Assembly (NCBI GenBank): GCA_009785875.1
Contig: WQUF01000454.1
Location: 1-8,755, forward strand
Origin: Oscillospiraceae bacterium
Lineage (GTDB): Bacteria; Bacillota; Clostridia; Clostridiales; Clostridiaceae
Direction: 5' to 3'
Length of the DNA: 8,755 bases
The notes beneath the pieces are model-generated. The model did no database searches. It was given only the letters and a program-made list of their open reading frames with translations, and was not told where the DNA came from. Position numbers and translations under genes: made by a program. Position 1 is the first letter of the stretch; each line of letters begins with the position of its first letter. Positions 6,441 through 8,755 of the stretch are shown here, piece by piece.

Positions 6441-8603
6441 ATGAATATTAATGAAAAGCTTAGTAAAGAGCTGGATATCACATTAAACCAAGTTCAAAAT
6501 GTCATAGAACTCCTGGACCAAGGGAATACAGTACCATTTATAGCGAGGTATAGGAAAGAGATTACAGGTGGGATGGATGACACTAAACTGAGATTGTTTA
6601 ACGAAAGATTGATCTATATTAGAAATTTGGAGGACAGGAAAAATACTGTAATAAAGACCATTGATGAAATAGGTAAATTAACAGATGAATTGAAACTTTC
6701 TATAGAAAATGCTGAAACTTTAACAGAAGTGGAGGATCTATACAGACCGTTTAAGCCTAAAAAGAGAACAAAAGCTACAATTGCAATTGAAAAAGGATTG
6801 CAGGGACTTGCTGATTTTATTTTAAGCGGTGCTGAAAAAGTAGATGCATTAGAAGAAGGTAAAAAATACATAAATGAAGAAAAAGGAGTTTTAAAATCTG
6901 TTGATGCAGTAGAAGGAGCTTGTAATATAATCGCTGAGACTGTATCGGATGATGCAGATATTAGAAAATGGATGAGGGCATTTTTAAACAGCACTTCCTT
7001 TATTGAAACATCTGGATCAAATGAAAAGTCCACGCCTTATGAGATGTATTATGAGTATAAGGAAAAGGTAAAGACCATACCGGGGCATAGGATTTTAGCC
7101 ATAAATAGAGGGGAAAATGAAGGTGTTTTAAAGGTTAAAATAGCCTGCAATATGGATGAAATCAAAGAAAAAATAAAGAAAAAATATTTAAAAGAAAATG
7201 AATTTACAGATAAATATGTGTCTATTAGCATCGATGATTCATTGAAGAGGCTTCTTTATCCATCTGTTGAAAGAGAAATCAGAAATGAAATGACCGAGAG
7301 AGCTGAAGAAGGTGCCATTAAAATATTTAAAGAGAATTTAAAATCCCTCCTAATGCAGCAGCCAATAAAAGGAAAAGTTGTTTTAGGGTATGATCCTGGT
7401 TTTAGGACTGGGTGTAAACTCGCTGTCCTGGATCCAACTGGAAAGCTTCTCGACATAGGGACAATATACCCAACAGTTCCTCAAAATGACGTGGATGGAG
7501 CAATTAGGGTCATGAAAGCATTGGTGTACAAATATAATATAGAAATCGTATCTCTTGGAAATGGAACTGCAAGCAGAGAGTCCGAAATAGTCCTGGAAAG
7601 GCTCATAAAGGAAGTCCATGAAGAAAAGAAGAAAAATTTAAGCTATGTGGTGGTTTCAGAATCAGGAGCGTCTGTATATTCAGCATCGGAACTCGCAGCT
7701 AAAGAGTATCCAAATATTGATGTTTCTATTAGAGGTGCTATTTCTATCGGTCGAAGAGTACAGGACCCACTGGCTGAACTTGTAAAGATAGATCCAAAAT
7801 CCATAGGTGTAGGGCAATATCAACACGATATAAATTCGAAGGCTTTAGATGAATCATTAAAAGGAGTAGTGGAGGCATGTGTTAACTCGGTGGGTATAGA
7901 TTTAAATATTGCTACTCCATCGCTTTTAAACTATGTGGCTGGTATATCTCCTGCAATTTCAGAAAACATAGTAAGTTTCAGAAATGAAAATGGGATATTT
8001 AAAAACAGAAATGAATTATTAAATGTAAAAAGGCTTGGACCAAAGGTATTCGAGCAATGTGCTGGTTTTTTAAGGATACCTGAGAGCGACGAAATCTTAG
8101 ACAACACTTCAGTGCACCCGGAATCATATAAGCAAGCTAAAGAACTTTTAAATATTCTTGGGATAAATTACAGCGAAGTTAAGCGAGGAGAACTTAAACA
8201 AATTGATAAAGGATTTAATGATAAGAAATATGAAGAATTATCGGCTAAACTTGGCATTGGAATCCCTACGCTAAAAGATATTGTAAAAGAGATATCAAAA
8301 CCAGGTAGAGATCCAAGAGAGGATCTACCTAAGCCTATATTTAAAACTGGGGTTATGGACATTTCACATTTAAAGCCTGGCATGAGACTTTTAGGAACTA
8401 TAAGGAATGTAGCAGATTTTGGAGCATTTGTGGATATAGGCGTACATCAAGACGGGCTCATCCATATTAGTCAACTATCGTCGAAGTTTATAAAACACCC
8501 CCTTGATGTTGTGAAAGTAGGGGATATAGTAGAGGTGGAGGTTTTGGAAATAGATGATAAGAGGAAGAGAATTGGGCTTACTATGAGATTTAGCACCTTA
8601 TAA
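6441..8603 (+). CDS. tex: RNA-binding transcription accessory protein Tex
   Basis: From the ATG at 6441 the product has 720 residues, the usual Tex length. Domains in order: an N-terminal helical region (about 1-190) with the family's opening PFIARYRKE (32-40); a YqgF/RNase H-like fold starting near 311 with YDPGFRTG at 317-324; the conserved GVGQYQHD segment (456-463); a helix-hairpin-helix region (about 494-546, including LGPKVFEQCAGFLRI); and a C-terminal S1 RNA-binding domain (about 648-716, with GTIRNVADFGAFVDIG). Tex is a cytoplasmic nucleic-acid-binding protein tied to transcription and, in several pathogens, to toxin expression and fitness. It resembles the core of eukaryotic Spt6. 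A reading from TTG at 6423 would add six residues, but the ribosome-binding site lies within that extension. Arginine is almost always AGA or AGG. A sigma factor gene follows after 27 bases, probably in the same transcript. Confidence 0.97.
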   Translation: MNINEKLSKELDITLNQVQNVIELLDQGNTVPFIARYRKEITGGMDDTKLRLFNERLIYIRNLEDRKNTVIKTIDEIGKLTDELKLSIENAETLTEVEDLYRPFKPKKRTKATIAIEKGLQGLADFILSGAEKVDALEEGKKYINEEKGVLKSVDAVEGACNIIAETVSDDADIRKWMRAFLNSTSFIETSGSNEKSTPYEMYYEYKEKVKTIPGHRILAINRGENEGVLKVKIACNMDEIKEKIKKKYLKENEFTDKYVSISIDDSLKRLLYPSVEREIRNEMTERAEEGAIKIFKENLKSLLMQQPIKGKVVLGYDPGFRTGCKLAVLDPTGKLLDIGTIYPTVPQNDVDGAIRVMKALVYKYNIEIVSLGNGTASRESEIVLERLIKEVHEEKKKNLSYVVVSESGASVYSASELAAKEYPNIDVSIRGAISIGRRVQDPLAELVKIDPKSIGVGQYQHDINSKALDESLKGVVEACVNSVGIDLNIATPSLLNYVAGISPAISENIVSFRNENGIFKNRNELLNVKRLGPKVFEQCAGFLRIPESDEILDNTSVHPESYKQAKELLNILGINYSEVKRGELKQIDKGFNDKKYEELSAKLGIGIPTLKDIVKEISKPGRDPREDLPKPIFKTGVMDISHLKPGMRLLGTIRNVADFGAFVDIGVHQDGLIHISQLSSKFIKHPLDVVKVGDIVEVEVLEIDDKRKRIGLTMRFSTL

Positions 8604-8630
8604 TAATATAGATCCAAAGGGGTAATTTTT

Positions 8631-8755
8631 TTGAACGAAAGAGATATCATGATATTGTCTAACTTAAAGTATGTAAAGGAAATAGCATACAATTTTAAAT
8701 TAGATTCATTAAGTTCTATGGATCGAGATGATTTAATAAGCATTGGGATAATAGG
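8631..8755 (+). CDS. Sigma-70-family RNA polymerase sigma factor, N-terminal part (cut by window end)
   Basis: Forty-one codons plus two bases are present, running open off the right edge. The start is a TTG at 8631, with AAAGGGGT (8616-8623) 7 bases upstream. The peptide begins NERDIMILSNLKYVKEIAYN and continues to SSMDRDDLISIGIIG. Both blocks match regions 1.2-2.1 of sigma-70-family factors, where a helix reading L-x-Y/L-V-K-x-I-A is followed by DLI-x-x-G-x-IG, the core-polymerase-binding start of region 2. The spelling SS-x-D-x-DDLIS-x-GIIG recalls the FliA/WhiG/SigF-like group 3 factors, but regions 3 and 4 lie outside the window, so neither subgroup nor promoter specificity can be assigned. 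No promoter or terminator is visible in the 27 bases after tex, suggesting co-transcription. Confidence 0.75.
   Translation, partial: MNERDIMILSNLKYVKEIAYNFKLDSLSSMDRDDLISIGII

Noticed and set aside
6614..7033. 139-codon antisense open frame within tex
   Set aside because: It lies wholly opposite a well-defined tex domain, shows no ribosome-binding site or recognisable family, and is explained by the codon bias of the sense gene.

Overview
The window is AT-rich DNA with Shine-Dalgarno sites close to the GGAGGTGATC consensus and some GTG and TTG starts. Together with the protein families seen, this suggests a low-GC Gram-positive anaerobe of the Clostridia/Tissierellia type. Genus is not resolvable from the sequence alone.

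Layout, left to right. (1) 62-3166 (+): a full-length type I restriction enzyme motor/nuclease subunit (HsdR, EcoR124I-like). Its hsdM and hsdS partners are not in the window. Arginine codon use differs sharply from tex, which suggests the gene was acquired. (2) 3173-3276: a dense array of degenerate 7-base units around AGTGRCT, arranged head-to-head so that about 90 bases fold into one long hairpin. It lies between two convergent genes. (3) 3276-6353 (-): three genes for envelope-associated proteins in one direction. In transcription order these are an M28-family zinc peptidase with a hydrophobic segment at each end, a CPBP (Abi) intramembrane protease, and a secreted SIMPL-domain protein. 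Each has its own candidate promoter region, so they need not form one operon. The gap before the CPBP gene holds a perfect 11-bp inverted repeat whose arms coincide with candidate -35 and -10 boxes. (4) 6354-6440: a short divergent promoter region. (5) 6441-8603 (+): the RNA-binding transcription accessory protein Tex, read from an extended -10 promoter. Its strong ribosome-binding site shows that the start is the internal ATG at 6441. (6) 8631-8755 (+): the first 41 codons of a sigma-70-family sigma factor, 27 bases after tex and probably co-transcribed; the window end cuts it off.

Taken together, a restriction gene next to a repeat element abuts a core region of envelope proteins and transcription factors. 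I found no RNA gene, CRISPR array, transposase or phage gene. No clearly new multi-gene system is visible. The observations most worth pursuing are the heptad hairpin, the promoter-overlapping palindrome and the tex-sigma factor linkage.
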